From Speluncibacter jeojiensis (GTDB lineage Bacteria; Actinomycetota; Actinomycetes; Mycobacteriales; Mycobacteriaceae): a stretch of DNA of 64,000 nt. The stretch's first letter is position 1. Each line of letters begins with the position of its first letter. The stretch is taken from positions 496,001 through 560,000 of the forward strand of contig NZ_JAAIVF010000002.1 in the NCBI RefSeq assembly GCF_029589495.1, in the 5' to 3' direction. Of this stretch, positions 47,101-55,574 are shown piece by piece. The position numbers and the translations under genes are program-made. Under the pieces are notes generated by a model. It was not told the DNA's origin, searched no databases, and was given only the letters and a program-made list of their open reading frames with translations.

Positions 47101-49034
47101 CCCTTGGCCAGCCGCACGGCGGTGGCGCTGGCCCGCCGGGCCGCCGGCAGCGCCGAGATGATCCGCACCGCGGCGGACAGGTCCGACCCGGTCAGCACGT
47201 CGGCCGTCCAGGGTGTCGCCGCACTCGAATCGTCCAGTGCCACGCCGATGTCGGAGATGGCGAGCGCCGCGAGGGTGTCCGCGGAGGCGAAGTCGGGGTG
47301 CAGCGAGGTGACGAGCAAAACGGGGCCTCGGTCCTTGCGCAGTTCGCGCACGACCTGCAGCAGCGGGGTCCCGGCGGGGTGCGTCTCGGACACCGACGCG
47401 GCGAGATCCTCGGTGCCGGCGACGTGGCGCAGCACCACCCGGGTGCCGCTGCGCCGCGCGGTCTCGATCAGCGGCGCCGCGAACTGATCCAGTTCCCAGC
47501 CGACCATGACAGTGCCGACCACCTCACCCGCGCAGACCAGGTCGGCCCGCTCGAGACCCTCCGCCGGCGTCGAGGGTGCCGAGGAACGCTTGCGCCAGTG
47601 CAGTTCCGGGCGATCTGCGTCCGGCTCTTCCGGGCCGGCCGCGGGGGGTGGCTCACGATGGAGCAGCGCATCGGCGACCTCGTAGACGCGATCGTCGTCC
47701 CAGCCGGGCGCGCTCGCCTCGGTCCGCAACACCGCCCGCGCGTCGCCGCGCAGTGCCGCGCCGTCGATGACCACCACCTTCACCCGGTCGAGCCGCCGCA
47801 GGGCGCCCGGGTCGAGCACCAGCTGGCCCGACCGCGCCAGTCCGCGGCCGAGAATCGCCGCGAACATGCCACGCCCCACGTGCGCGGCCTTCGGCACGCC
47901 GGCCAGGATGGAATCGGCGACGTCGTGGAGATGACCGCTGGCGATCAGCGCGCCGGCCGCGGCCAGCAGCGAACCGCTGGCGGCCTGCTCCGTGTATTCC
48001 TCGACCACGCCGCCGCTCGCACCCTTCGCGCTGTCGACGGCCACATCCACCGCGGCATCGACGACGACGTGCGAGATCTCCCCCGCCGCGGCGGCAGCCC
48101 AACTGTGGCGCGGCTCGTCCAGGTCCTCGATCGCCGATGAGGTGATCGGCACGACCGGGGCCTGCGGCCGGGCGGCACTCGCCAGATCCCGTTCGCGACC
48201 GGCCCAGGTGTGCCGGTGCGCGCGCGCCTCGGAGATCTGCGCGACCCGCTGGACCAGGTCCAGCATCGGCGCGGCCGGAGCCCTGCCGAAGCCGTTGGTC
48301 GCGGCGCTCATCGTGGCGAGCACGACGTCGGTGCCCACTCGGCCGAGCCGTGATTCCAGTGCCGCAACAACTCTCGGCTGATGGTGGACCACCGCGGCGG
48401 CCGCGCGGGCCGCACGCGGTGCGGCCGGTACCCGACCGAATCCGGTCGCCAACGAGACCGCCACCGCCGCCACGTCCAACGCGGCGATCACCGCGGGTAC
48501 GACAATGGCCAGCAGGTCTCCCGGATCGGCCACCGGTACAGCACGTTTCGCCGCTCGGAGCGCAGCGCGCGCACGTTCGTCCGCCTCACGATCAGCGGGC
48601 GCGAGGGCGGCGGGTCCTTGTCGCAACCGCGTCGTCGCCTCCCGGATCGCCCGCCGGACCTCCTCGACGTCGAGACCGGACTCGTGCTCGACGACGATCC
48701 GGCCCAGCGTCCCCTCGACGTGCGCGACCGTGACGCCGGGGAGCGCTCGGACCGCGTCCTCGATATCGGCGGTGTGCCTGGAGAGTTGGTGGAACGGCAC
48801 CATCGGCTCGAGGTCGAGGTGCAGCCGGCCGCGAGCGGACCATGCGAGCGCCGGCCCCTGCCCGACCAGTGTCCGGGCGCCGTCGAAGGCACTGCGTCCG
48901 GCGTGCACGGCGGGATCGGTCAGCGCCATCACGGTCCCGGCGCCGATGGCGGTGGCGGTGAAACCCGCCCGGACAGCGGTCGACCCGATGGCTGCGAACG
49001 ACGACAACGCGGTGGACATGCCCAACGGCCCCAT
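44181..49034 (-). CDS. ctpI: Giant P-type cation-transporting ATPase (CtpI-like)
   Basis: A 1617-residue P-type ATPase, close in size to M. tuberculosis CtpI (about 1630). The first 700 residues form an extension with a ferredoxin-like metal-binding-type segment (LPGVTVAHVEGTLGRIVVEH) but no CxxC, and with a decayed, duplicated HAD-like part. The working core follows: TGES at about 893, the phosphorylated Asp in DKTGTL at about 1049 and GDGANDAAAI at about 1327, then C-terminal spans. The ion is unknown; magnesium or calcium have been proposed for relatives. An RBS GGGGAG precedes ATG 49034. Confidence 0.9.
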   Translation of the reverse strand: MGPLGMSTALSSFAAIGSTAVRAGFTATAIGAGTVMALTDPAVHAGRSAFDGARTLVGQGPALAWSARGRLHLDLEPMVPFHQLSRHTADIEDAVRALPGVTVAHVEGTLGRIVVEHESGLDVEEVRRAIREATTRLRQGPAALAPADREADERARAALRAAKRAVPVADPGDLLAIVVPAVIAALDVAAVAVSLATGFGRVPAAPRAARAAAAVVHHQPRVVAALESRLGRVGTDVVLATMSAATNGFGRAPAAPMLDLVQRVAQISEARAHRHTWAGRERDLASAARPQAPVVPITSSAIEDLDEPRHSWAAAAAGEISHVVVDAAVDVAVDSAKGASGGVVEEYTEQAASGSLLAAAGALIASGHLHDVADSILAGVPKAAHVGRGMFAAILGRGLARSGQLVLDPGALRRLDRVKVVVIDGAALRGDARAVLRTEASAPGWDDDRVYEVADALLHREPPPAAGPEEPDADRPELHWRKRSSAPSTPAEGLERADLVCAGEVVGTVMVGWELDQFAAPLIETARRSGTRVVLRHVAGTEDLAASVSETHPAGTPLLQVVRELRKDRGPVLLVTSLHPDFASADTLAALAISDIGVALDDSSAATPWTADVLTGSDLSAAVRIISALPAARRASATAVRLAKGGTTLAGLLLVTGESGSRGAVGLGRWLSPVNAAAAMAMLSGALAAVEVLRRPDPDPQLLTAWHALDPDIVYARLTEQAQPLTAPAGQGFWRRVQTDLSDSVVAAPLLDPARNLGRLLAATRRELSDPLTPVLAVGVAASAILGSSIDALLVGGVMVVNAFVGGAQRVRADNAAAELFATQDQRARRVVVPIIGGTRRRLSVARTTERVVTVSAARLHPGDVVDLRANEVVPADARLLLVEDLEVDESSLTGESVPVSKQVDPVSVTESEDRASMVFEGSTVVAGRGRAIVVATGTGTAAHRAIWAASGIGPAPGIQARLHELTSKVLPLVLAGGAGVTGLSLLRRRPLRQAIADGVAIAVAAVPEGLPLVATIAQLASARRLSHQGVLVRTPRTLEALGRVDTVCFDKTGTLTENRLRVVTVARYPDGATGDAAATVLRAAARACPRPKAEESHAHATDEAVITAAGAAAETADTWQLLDEVPFESSRGYAAALGMHTDRDGSRKMLVLKGAPEVLHPRCRFDDPDGPARAEALVHELADQGLRVIAVARVPVEPHARSVDGDADEFGADGLAETADDLELLGYVGLADTPRPSARPLLEQLTAAGRTAVLITGDHPVTARAIAWRLGLPDDVGVVTGEQLADCDEEARIGLVSSAQVFARVSPEQKMQVVTALQSAGRITAMVGDGANDAAAIRVADVGIGVTSRGSTAARGAADLVLTVDDLTTMLDAFVEGKNMWQSVRDALVILLGGNAGEVAFTVVGTALGGRAPLGTRQLLLVNLLTDMFPALAVAVTPHRPAPELVTDGASPEDIEQQRVEHRREALSEPAPSLGRPLVRDIVERGAVTTVGATAAWAIGRWTPGTYRRSATMGLAALVGTQLAQTLRGRTHSPLVVATAAGSIAVLVGIIQTPGVSQFFGCTPLGPVAWTGVFAATAGAGAVSVLAPRWLAGHTVGSAPEPASDPTPVPTGERTE

Positions 49035-49155
49035 CGCGTCAGCTCCCCGTCACCGCAGGCGACAGCATCACCCCAGTGTGCCCCAGCGGTCACCCCTGCG
49101 GGCCGCATCGAGGTTTCTCCCAGGAAACCTTCTGTTCAGCCGGTGTTCGCCGCGC

Positions 49156-49779
49156 TCAGCGTGCGGCGACCAGCGGGATCAGCACCTGTTCGACGATCTC
49201 TGCGACGTCCTGCCCGGTGACCGGTTCGTTCTGCAACAGCATCCGGTGCAGCAGCATCGCGGGCAGCACGTCGGCCACCAACTGGGTCGCCGCACCCTCA
49301 CGCACCTCGCCACGGTCGACCCCGCGCCGCAGGAGCGCGAGCAGTACCGCCCGGCGCGGAGCCTGGAACCTCTCGTCCACCACCCGCGCGAGGTCCGGGT
49401 CCGAGGCGGATTCGAGTTTGACCGCCCGCATGGCGGCGCCCGCGGGACTCGCCAGGACCGCACTGATGACCATCGCGACGCGCCGGAGCGCCTCCGCCGT
49501 CGCGACCGAGTCGTCGAACTCGACTTCGAGTCCGCACTGCGCCGGGGTCGGCAACTCGGCGCACAACGCGTCGAGGACGAGTTCCTGCCGGGTGGGCCAG
49601 CGGCGGTAGATGCTCGCCTTGCCGGTCCGGGCGCGCGCCGCGACACCCTCGACCGTGAAGGCGGCGTAGCCGACGTCGCACAACTCCGCATACGCGGCCG
49701 AGCGGATGGTGTCCTCCAGGACCGCACCGCGCTTGCGCCGTGTGCCCGCGCCGGGGGCGGCCGGTTCCGTGACGCTCAC
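49156..49779 (-). CDS. TetR-family transcriptional regulator
   Basis: A 207-residue regulator. The HTH covers about residues 20-65 (AAYAELCDVGYAAFTVEGVA, then RTGKASIYRRWPTRQELV). The C-terminal domain resembles TetR_C of the RutR/AcrR-like group with LLRRGVDRGEVR. GTG 49779 is used with GAGGT upstream. It is divergent from the MFS transporter across 153 bp and probably represses it. Confidence 0.9.
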   Translation of the reverse strand: MSVTEPAAPGAGTRRKRGAVLEDTIRSAAYAELCDVGYAAFTVEGVAARARTGKASIYRRWPTRQELVLDALCAELPTPAQCGLEVEFDDSVATAEALRRVAMVISAVLASPAGAAMRAVKLESASDPDLARVVDERFQAPRRAVLLALLRRGVDRGEVREGAATQLVADVLPAMLLHRMLLQNEPVTGQDVAEIVEQVLIPLVAAR

Positions 49780-49932
49780 CGCGACCTCGCTTCTCCCGAT
49801 CCGATTCCAGGTTAGTGCACGGTTGCGTTTCCTACCGGGCGGTTCTACGCTACCGAAATAGAGAACGCGACCGTCCGATATGGTCGGCGACGCGCTCGAC
49901 CGGCATCCCTCGATCATCAGGTGGTCATCGTC

Positions 49933-51459
49933 ATGACCGATCGTCAGGCTCCAGAAGTCCGGGTGGATCCAACTTCATCGGGGACCCCACCAGATCCGCG
50001 TCGGTGGCGGTCGCTCGCGTTCATCTGCCTGGCGCAGTTGATGGTCGTGCTGGACGGGACGGTCGTGAACATCGCACTGCCGCACGCGCAGGCCGATCTG
50101 GGCTTCTCCGATGCCAACAAGCAGTGGGTCATCACGGCATACGCCCTGGCCTTCGGCGGCCTGCTGCTGCTCGGCGGGCGCATCGCCGACATGTGGGGTC
50201 GGCGGCGCACGTTCATCGTCGGGCTGATCGGCTTCGCTGCGGCGTCCGCGCTGGGCGGGGCGGCGCTGAGCACCGGCATGCTGATGGGCGCCCGCGCCGT
50301 GCAGGGCATGTTCGGCGCATTGCTGGCTCCCGCGGCCTTGTCGCTGCTGACCGTCACCTTCACCGAACCTCGTGAGCGCGCAAAGGCTTTCGGCGTGTTC
50401 GGGGCCATCGTCGGCGGCGGCGCCGCGATCGGCCTCATCCTCGGCGGCGTGCTGACCGAATACCTGAACTGGCGCTGGACGCTGTACATCAACGTCGCGT
50501 TCGCCGCCGTCGCGGTGGTCGGCGCGGTGACGGTGGTGCGTGAGCCCCGTACCGGGGCCGGTCACCGTCGGCTCGACGTGGTCGGCGCAACCCTCGCCAG
50601 TGCGGGCCTGGCCGCGCTGGTGTTCGGGTTCAGCAGGGCCGCGACCGACGGGTGGAGCGACACCGGGACCGTTGCCGTGCTGATCGCATCGGCGGTGCTG
50701 CTGGGCGCATTCGCCTACTGGCAGACCCGCGCGCCGGCGCCGCTGCTGCCTTTGCGAGTCGTGTTGGAGCGCAACCGCGGTGGCGCGTTCCTGTCGTTGG
50801 GACTGGCGGTCATCGGCATGTTCGGGCTGTTCCTCTTCATGACGTTCTACCTCCAGGTGGTGCTGCGCTACAGCCCGGTCGTCGCCGGTGTGGCCTTCCT
50901 GCCGATGGTGGTCGGCATGATGATCGGCTCGACGCAGATCGGTGCCCGCCTGACCACCCGGGTCGCGCCGCGCGTGCTGATGACGCCCGGACTGCTGGTC
51001 GCCGCGGGCGGACTCGCGATCCTGGCGCAGATCCGGGTGGACAGTTCCTATGCGGAGGTCGTGCTGCCCGGACTGTTCCTCATGGGCGTCGGACTCGGCA
51101 CGGCGTTCATGCCCGCCATCAACCTGGCCACCCACGGCATCGACGAGCAGGACGCCGGCGTCGCCTCCGCAATGGTCAACACCTCGCAGCAGATCGGCGG
51201 GGCGATCGGCACCGCGCTGCTGAACACGATCGCCACCACCGCGACCGCGTCATACCTCACCGTCCACGCGCATCTGATCACCTCGCCGGCCGCCGGGCGG
51301 ATGCTGCACATGGAGGCGATGGTGCACGGCTTCTCGACCGGGATCTGGTGGGGCGTCGGCGCCGTCCTGCTGGCCGCCGCGGTGTCCTTCGCGCTCATCA
51401 CCACCGACCACCCTGCGGGCGTGCCGAGGGACGAGGAGGCCGCTCCGGTCGCGGCGTGA
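49933..51459 (+). CDS. MFS drug-efflux transporter (DHA2, 14-span type)
   Basis: A 508-residue transporter with 14 predicted spans. Motif D1 appears as MVVLDGTVVNIALP, motif A as GRIADMWGRRRT and motif C as GPxxG-like GGAAIGLILGG in span 5. These features mark the EmrB/QacA proton antiporters that expel drugs or lipophilic compounds. AGGTGG precedes ATG 49933. It pairs with the divergent TetR gene and is followed by repeat copy C. Confidence 0.92.
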   Translation: MTDRQAPEVRVDPTSSGTPPDPRRWRSLAFICLAQLMVVLDGTVVNIALPHAQADLGFSDANKQWVITAYALAFGGLLLLGGRIADMWGRRRTFIVGLIGFAAASALGGAALSTGMLMGARAVQGMFGALLAPAALSLLTVTFTEPRERAKAFGVFGAIVGGGAAIGLILGGVLTEYLNWRWTLYINVAFAAVAVVGAVTVVREPRTGAGHRRLDVVGATLASAGLAALVFGFSRAATDGWSDTGTVAVLIASAVLLGAFAYWQTRAPAPLLPLRVVLERNRGGAFLSLGLAVIGMFGLFLFMTFYLQVVLRYSPVVAGVAFLPMVVGMMIGSTQIGARLTTRVAPRVLMTPGLLVAAGGLAILAQIRVDSSYAEVVLPGLFLMGVGLGTAFMPAINLATHGIDEQDAGVASAMVNTSQQIGGAIGTALLNTIATTATASYLTVHAHLITSPAAGRMLHMEAMVHGFSTGIWWGVGAVLLAAAVSFALITTDHPAGVPRDEEAAPVAA

Positions 51460-51496
51460 AACGCGTCCCGACCGAACCTGTCGGCGCCGCGAGCCG

Positions 51497-51580
51497 CCAC
51501 CCGCGCACCTCACACACCCCGCGTGTACTTCGCATGACCCCGGCACCGTGCGAGGTACGCCGGCGGCATGTGAGGTGCGC
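51497..51580. repeat. Four-box palindromic intergenic repeat, copy C (inverted)
   Basis: Read on the minus strand this matches copies A and B box for box: CACCTCACA, GTACCTCGCAC, then GGTGCCGGGGTCATGCGAAG and GTGTGAGGTGCGCGGGTGG. It occupies the convergent gap between the MFS and DUF488 genes. Confidence 0.75.
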
Positions 51581-51594
51581 AGGTTGCAAGTGCC

Positions 51595-52119
51595 CTACTG
51601 CTCGGGCGGATACGTGATCGTGGTGCCGTCGACGGAGGCGAAGGAGGTCAGCCTCTCCGGTTTCGCCTGAGTCGCGCTGTAGATGTCGAGCACGCAGTGG
51701 CCGCGCACCAGCAATGCGTCGCCGATCATCGACCGGTGACACCGCCACGGCACCGCCTCGGCGCACATGATGGCGGTGACCGACTCGGCCGCGATGGCCT
51801 CCAACTCGGCGACGCCGCGCGCGAAGCCCTCGGTCTGCATGTAGTCGGCGTATCCACGGAAGGAAGTGTTGCGCCAGCCCGTGTTCACCGAATCCTTGCG
51901 CGTGTGGCGCAGTCCACCGAGATCGTCGATGCGCCGGTAGACGATCCCCTCCTCCCGAAGCGACGCCGGCAGTCCGTCCTGCGCGAACTGCGGATTGTGC
52001 CGGGACCTGGGGATGGTCCGCACGTCCGCCAGGGTCTCGATGCCGTAAGCCCGCAAGATCGCAAGGAACTCGGCGATCGGGTGCGTGGAATGCCCGACGG
52101 TGTACACGGTCGCGGCCAC
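51595..52119 (-). CDS. DUF488 family protein
   Basis: A 174-residue cytoplasmic protein. The start VYTVGHSTHPIAEFLAIL, the segment DVRTIPRSRHNPQF and the late CAEAVPWRCHRSMIGD are diagnostic of DUF488. The conserved Arg, Asp and Cys/His residues suggest an enzyme, possibly acting on nucleic acid or a nucleotide, but the reaction is unknown. It is a singleton here. Confidence 0.88.
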   Translation of the reverse strand: MAATVYTVGHSTHPIAEFLAILRAYGIETLADVRTIPRSRHNPQFAQDGLPASLREEGIVYRRIDDLGGLRHTRKDSVNTGWRNTSFRGYADYMQTEGFARGVAELEAIAAESVTAIMCAEAVPWRCHRSMIGDALLVRGHCVLDIYSATQAKPERLTSFASVDGTTITYPPEQ

Positions 52120-52291
52120 ACCGGCCTCCTCCCGCTCGCGTGGGACCAGATCTCGCGTGTGACCAGACTAGGACGCGAACGGGCCGCGGCCGCCCGAGCG
52201 ACCGGATCCACGGTTCGAGCCACCGGACGCCGACCGCACCACAAGACGAAAGCAGGCCCCGGGCGCATTGCCCGGGACCTGCTCTCCTGTG

Positions 52292-52364
52292 TGCGCCCGA
52301 AGGGATTCGAACCCCTAACCTTCTGATCCGTAGTCAGATGCTCTATCCGTTGAGCTACGGGCGC
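52292..52364 (-). tRNA. tRNA-Arg (anticodon ACG)
   Basis: A 73-nt tRNA. The acceptor GCGCCCG pairs with CGGGCGC, with discriminator A. The anticodon arm is CTGA-CTACGGA-TCAG with anticodon ACG, and the T-loop is GGTTCGAATCC. Position A34 is the substrate of TadA encoded at 27359. Confidence 0.95.
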
Positions 52365-52415
52365 ATATTCGGTTGTGCCGACCGAAGTCGGCGTCCGGTG
52401 ACCTGCACCGGATGG

Positions 52416-52502
52416 CGGAGGCGAGAGGATTTGAACCTCCGGTCCCTGTGAAGGGACAACTCATTAGCAGTGAGTCCCATTCGGCCGCTCTGGCACGCCT
52501 CC
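52416..52502 (-). tRNA. tRNA-Ser (anticodon GCT)
   Basis: An 87-nt class II tRNA. The acceptor GGAGGCG pairs with CGCCTCC. The anticodon arm is ACTCA-CTGCTAA-TGAGT. The long variable arm is GTCCC-TTCACA-GGGAC. Confidence 0.95.
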
Positions 52503-52687
52503 TCAGGCCCTTGCGAGCCGCCGAACGGAAACACTACACATCGATCGGCCGATTCGGCAAAACGGCTGGTCAGATGGTCCATCGACCCGCTACCGGACCG
52601 ATCCGGACACCGACTCGCCGGTGATCGGCCACGATCTGACCCGGGTGCGCCACCGAGAGCGGGGCCGACACGACATACTGGGAACCC

Positions 52688-53764
52688 ATGAAGCCGTACA
52701 CGCGCCCCGAGCTCGATTCACTGCCCGCCTACGTTCCGGGCAAGTCGGTGCCGGGCGCGATCAAGCTCGCCAGCAACGAGACCACCGCCGGACCGCTGCC
52801 CAGCGTCGCCAAGGCCATCGCGGAGGCGGTCGAGACCGCCAACCGCTACCCCGACAACGGATGGGTCGAGCTGAGCCGCTCACTCGGCGAGCACCTGGAT
52901 GTCTCGACCGACCAGATCGCGGCCGGCTGCGGATCGGTGAGCCTGATCCAGCAGCTCATGCAGGCCACCTGCAACGCAGGCGACGAGGTCGTCTTCGCGT
53001 GGCGCTCCTTCGAGGTCTACCCGGTGACCACCCAGGCGGTCGGCGCGGTTCCGGTCCAGGTGCCGCTGACCGCCGATCACCGGCACGACCTCGACGCGAT
53101 GGCCGACGCGGTCACCGACCGCACCCGTCTGATCATCATCTGCAACCCGAACAACCCGACCGGCACCGCCGTAGGCCGCGCCGAGATCGAGGCCTTCCTC
53201 GACCGCGTCCCGGACCACATCGCGGTCGCGCTGGACGAGGCGTACTTCGAGTACATGCGCCCCGGCGACCAGCTCGACGAGATCCCGGACGGCGTCGAGA
53301 TCGCCCGCTCGCACCCGAACGTCGTCGTGCTGCGCACCTTCTCGAAGGCGTACGGGCTCGCCGGCGTGCGCGTCGGCTACGCGGTCGGCGACCCGTCGGT
53401 GATCAAGGCCATGCGGGTCGTCTATGTGCCGTTCAGCGTCAGCTCACTCGCGCAGGCCGCCGCGGTGGCCTGCCTGGACGCCCAGCACGAGTTGCTCGAC
53501 CGCACAGACGCGGTCGTCGCGGAGCGGGCGCGCGTCCGGGACGCGCTGATCGCCGCCGGCTACGAGGTTCCATCCAGCGAGGCGAACTTCGTGTGGCTGC
53601 CGCTCGGCGAAGAGACCCAAGACTTCTCGGCACGGTCGACCGAGGCCGGTGTGCTGTTGCGGCCGTACGCCGCCGACGGCGTGCGGGTCACCATCGGCGA
53701 TCCCCACGAGAACGACGCGTTCCTCGCGTTCGCGACCACCGACCGCGCAGCCCACCAGGGGTGA
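52688..53764 (+). CDS. hisC2: Histidinol-phosphate/aromatic aminotransferase (HisC2/Pat)
   Basis: A 358-residue class I/II PLP aminotransferase. The Schiff-base lysine is Lys220 (TFSKAYGLAG), CNPNNPTGT is the classic substrate-site block and ALDEAYFEY holds the cofactor Asp. Short length and LASNETTAGP match the Rv3772 (HisC2/Pat) group, which converts histidinol phosphate or prephenate-derived aromatic keto acids. It is 7 bp from the aldose epimerase gene, forming a likely operon. Confidence 0.88.
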   Translation: MKPYTRPELDSLPAYVPGKSVPGAIKLASNETTAGPLPSVAKAIAEAVETANRYPDNGWVELSRSLGEHLDVSTDQIAAGCGSVSLIQQLMQATCNAGDEVVFAWRSFEVYPVTTQAVGAVPVQVPLTADHRHDLDAMADAVTDRTRLIIICNPNNPTGTAVGRAEIEAFLDRVPDHIAVALDEAYFEYMRPGDQLDEIPDGVEIARSHPNVVVLRTFSKAYGLAGVRVGYAVGDPSVIKAMRVVYVPFSVSSLAQAAAVACLDAQHELLDRTDAVVAERARVRDALIAAGYEVPSSEANFVWLPLGEETQDFSARSTEAGVLLRPYAADGVRVTIGDPHENDAFLAFATTDRAAHQG

Positions 53765-53771
53765 CCACGCC

Positions 53772-54689
53772 ATGACCGTCGTCCCGTCCGGCCACCAGTA
53801 CGAGATCTCCCACGGCGACCAGCGCGCCACGATCGTCGAGGTGGGCGGCGGGATCCGCGACTACGCCGTGGGGACCCGGGACGTGCTCCACCCCTACGCT
53901 CTCGACGCGGTCTGCGACGGTGCGCACGGCGCGCCGCTGATCCCCTGGCCGAACCGGATCGCGGACGGGCGATACCGATTCGACGGTGTCGAGCACCAAC
54001 TGGCATTGACGGAGCCGGCCACCGGCAATGCGATCCACGGGCTGCTGCGGTGGCGGAACTGGGCGGCGGTCGAGCACGTCGAGCACTCGGTGACGATGAC
54101 GACGGCGCTCAATCCGATGACCGGTTACCCGTTCCTGCTGGAGGTGTCGGCGACCTACACGCTCGACGACGGCGGACTGACCGTGCGGACCACCGCGACC
54201 AACCGGGGCGAGCGGACCTGCCCGTATGCGCACGGGCAACACCCGTACCTCTCGCCGGGCCGGGGAGCGATCGACGCGTGCCTGCTGCAGATCACCGCCG
54301 GCGCCCGGATCACAACCGACCCCGACCGGGGATTACCCACCGGCACAACCACTGTCGCGGAGTCGGACCACGACTTCCGGCGATCTCGCCGGCTCGGCGC
54401 GACGGCGCTCGACGACGGCTTCACCGACCTCGCCCGCGACGACGACGGCCGCGCCTGGGTCAGGTTGACAGGCGGGGACGGACGCACCGCGGCGGTGTGG
54501 GTCGACGAGAGCTTCCCGGTCCTGCAGGTCTACACGGCGCACACCCTCGCCGACGGGCGTCGGCGTGCGGGGCTTGCGGCCGAGCCGATGACCGCCCCGG
54601 CGAACGCCTTCGCCACCGGCGACCGGCTCATCCGCCTCGAACCCGGCGAATCCGCCACGACGACATGGGGTTGCCTGCTGACCGGGTGA
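53772..54689 (+). CDS. Aldose 1-epimerase family protein
   Basis: A 305-residue galactose-mutarotase-fold enzyme that interconverts alpha and beta anomers of free sugars. The conserved substrate-site pattern is present: PWPNRIADGRY, NAIHGLLR with a catalytic His, and AHGQHPYLS with the second His. The general-base Glu is probably in GLAAEPMT. ATG 53772 is used and it follows hisC2 closely. The sugar is unknown. Confidence 0.88.
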   Translation: MTVVPSGHQYEISHGDQRATIVEVGGGIRDYAVGTRDVLHPYALDAVCDGAHGAPLIPWPNRIADGRYRFDGVEHQLALTEPATGNAIHGLLRWRNWAAVEHVEHSVTMTTALNPMTGYPFLLEVSATYTLDDGGLTVRTTATNRGERTCPYAHGQHPYLSPGRGAIDACLLQITAGARITTDPDRGLPTGTTTVAESDHDFRRSRRLGATALDDGFTDLARDDDGRAWVRLTGGDGRTAAVWVDESFPVLQVYTAHTLADGRRRAGLAAEPMTAPANAFATGDRLIRLEPGESATTTWGCLLTG

Positions 54690-54730
54690 GCCTGCAGCGA
54701 CGGCCGCGACGCAAACCAACCACACAAAAG

Positions 54731-54762
54731 AGCCCGCCACCTGCAACAGCAGGCGACGGGCT
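54731..54762. terminator. Hairpin terminator between aldose epimerase and tRNA-Ser(TGA)
   Basis: AGCCCG...CCTGC pairs with GCAGG...CGGGCT around a 4-base loop with a three-base internal mismatch. It serves the convergent epimerase gene, the tRNA, or both. Confidence 0.55.
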
Positions 54763-54766
54763 GTGG

Positions 54767-54851
54767 CGGAAGCGGAGGGATTTGAACCCCCGTTGGTGTT
54801 ACCCAAGCTCGCTTTCAAGGCGAGTGCATTCGGCCGCTCTGCCACGCTTCC
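54767..54851 (-). tRNA. tRNA-Ser (anticodon TGA)
   Basis: An 85-nt class II tRNA. The acceptor GGAAGCG pairs with CGCTTCC. The anticodon arm is CTCGC-CTTGAAA-GCGAG. The long variable arm and GGGTTCAAATCCC T-loop are present. Confidence 0.95.
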
Positions 54852-54891
54852 GTGCCGAATCCTACACAGTGGCGGCACGGGCGCCGCACCT

Positions 54892-55404
54892 TCAACCGTT
54901 GCCTGACGCCGCCGCGTTGACCTTCTCGAAGACCTCGGCGACGGTGCGCAACTGATCGGGCGTCAGCGCGTCGACCATGTAGCGGCGCACATCGGCGACG
55001 TGATCGGGGGCCGCCGCGGCCAGCCGATCACGCCCGACGTCCGTGATGACCGCATTGACCCCGCGCCGATCGGAATCACAGCCCCCGCGGGCCACCAGGT
55101 TCTCGCCCTCCATCCGCCGGATCTGGTGGGTCAGCTTGCTGCGCGAGGCGACCACGCCGTCGGCCAGCTCGCTCATCCGCAGCGACCCGTTCGGCGACTC
55201 CGAGAGCATCACCAGAATCCGATAGTCGTCCATGGAGAGCCCGTGCTTGTCCACCAACGCGCGGTTGAGCACCTCGAACAGGCGCTGGCTCCCCTCGATG
55301 AAGGCGCGCCACGCCCGCTGCTCACCAGACGCGAGCCACTCGACTTCGAGGCGATCGTTCACGACCTCGTGGTCCCCGGCACCCCCGACAGCTACCTCAG
55401 TCAC
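54892..55404 (-). CDS. MarR-family transcriptional regulator
   Basis: A 170-residue winged-helix regulator. The DNA-binding part is SMDDYRILVMLSESPNGSLR then MSELADGVVASRSKLTHQIRRM, with the wing DSDRRGVNAVITDVG. GTG 55404 is used. A 14-bp palindrome lies 11 bases upstream of the start. It is divergent from the quinone reductase gene and may control it. Confidence 0.9.
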   Translation of the reverse strand: MTEVAVGGAGDHEVVNDRLEVEWLASGEQRAWRAFIEGSQRLFEVLNRALVDKHGLSMDDYRILVMLSESPNGSLRMSELADGVVASRSKLTHQIRRMEGENLVARGGCDSDRRGVNAVITDVGRDRLAAAAPDHVADVRRYMVDALTPDQLRTVAEVFEKVNAAASGNG

Positions 55405-55414
55405 AGAAATATTC

Positions 55415-55428
55415 TAGACCGGCGTCTA
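55415..55428. promoter_or_regulatory. Palindrome upstream of marR, TAGAC-CGGC-GTCTA
   Basis: Five-base arms TAGAC/GTCTA around CGGC, preceded by AATATTC, in the marR/quinone-reductase promoter region. TAGAC-type half-sites are common for MarR proteins, so autoregulation is plausible. Confidence 0.45.
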
Positions 55429-55574
55429 TCAACCCCCATCCGATCTTGGTTGGGCGCTCGTACAACTCGTCGACAGGCGACAGGGCGGGCCGACCTGCGG
55501 CGACGCACCGCCTACGGGCAGGCAGCGGGCACACGATCCCCACGACGGCCACACCCGTACTAGCGTCGGGAGGC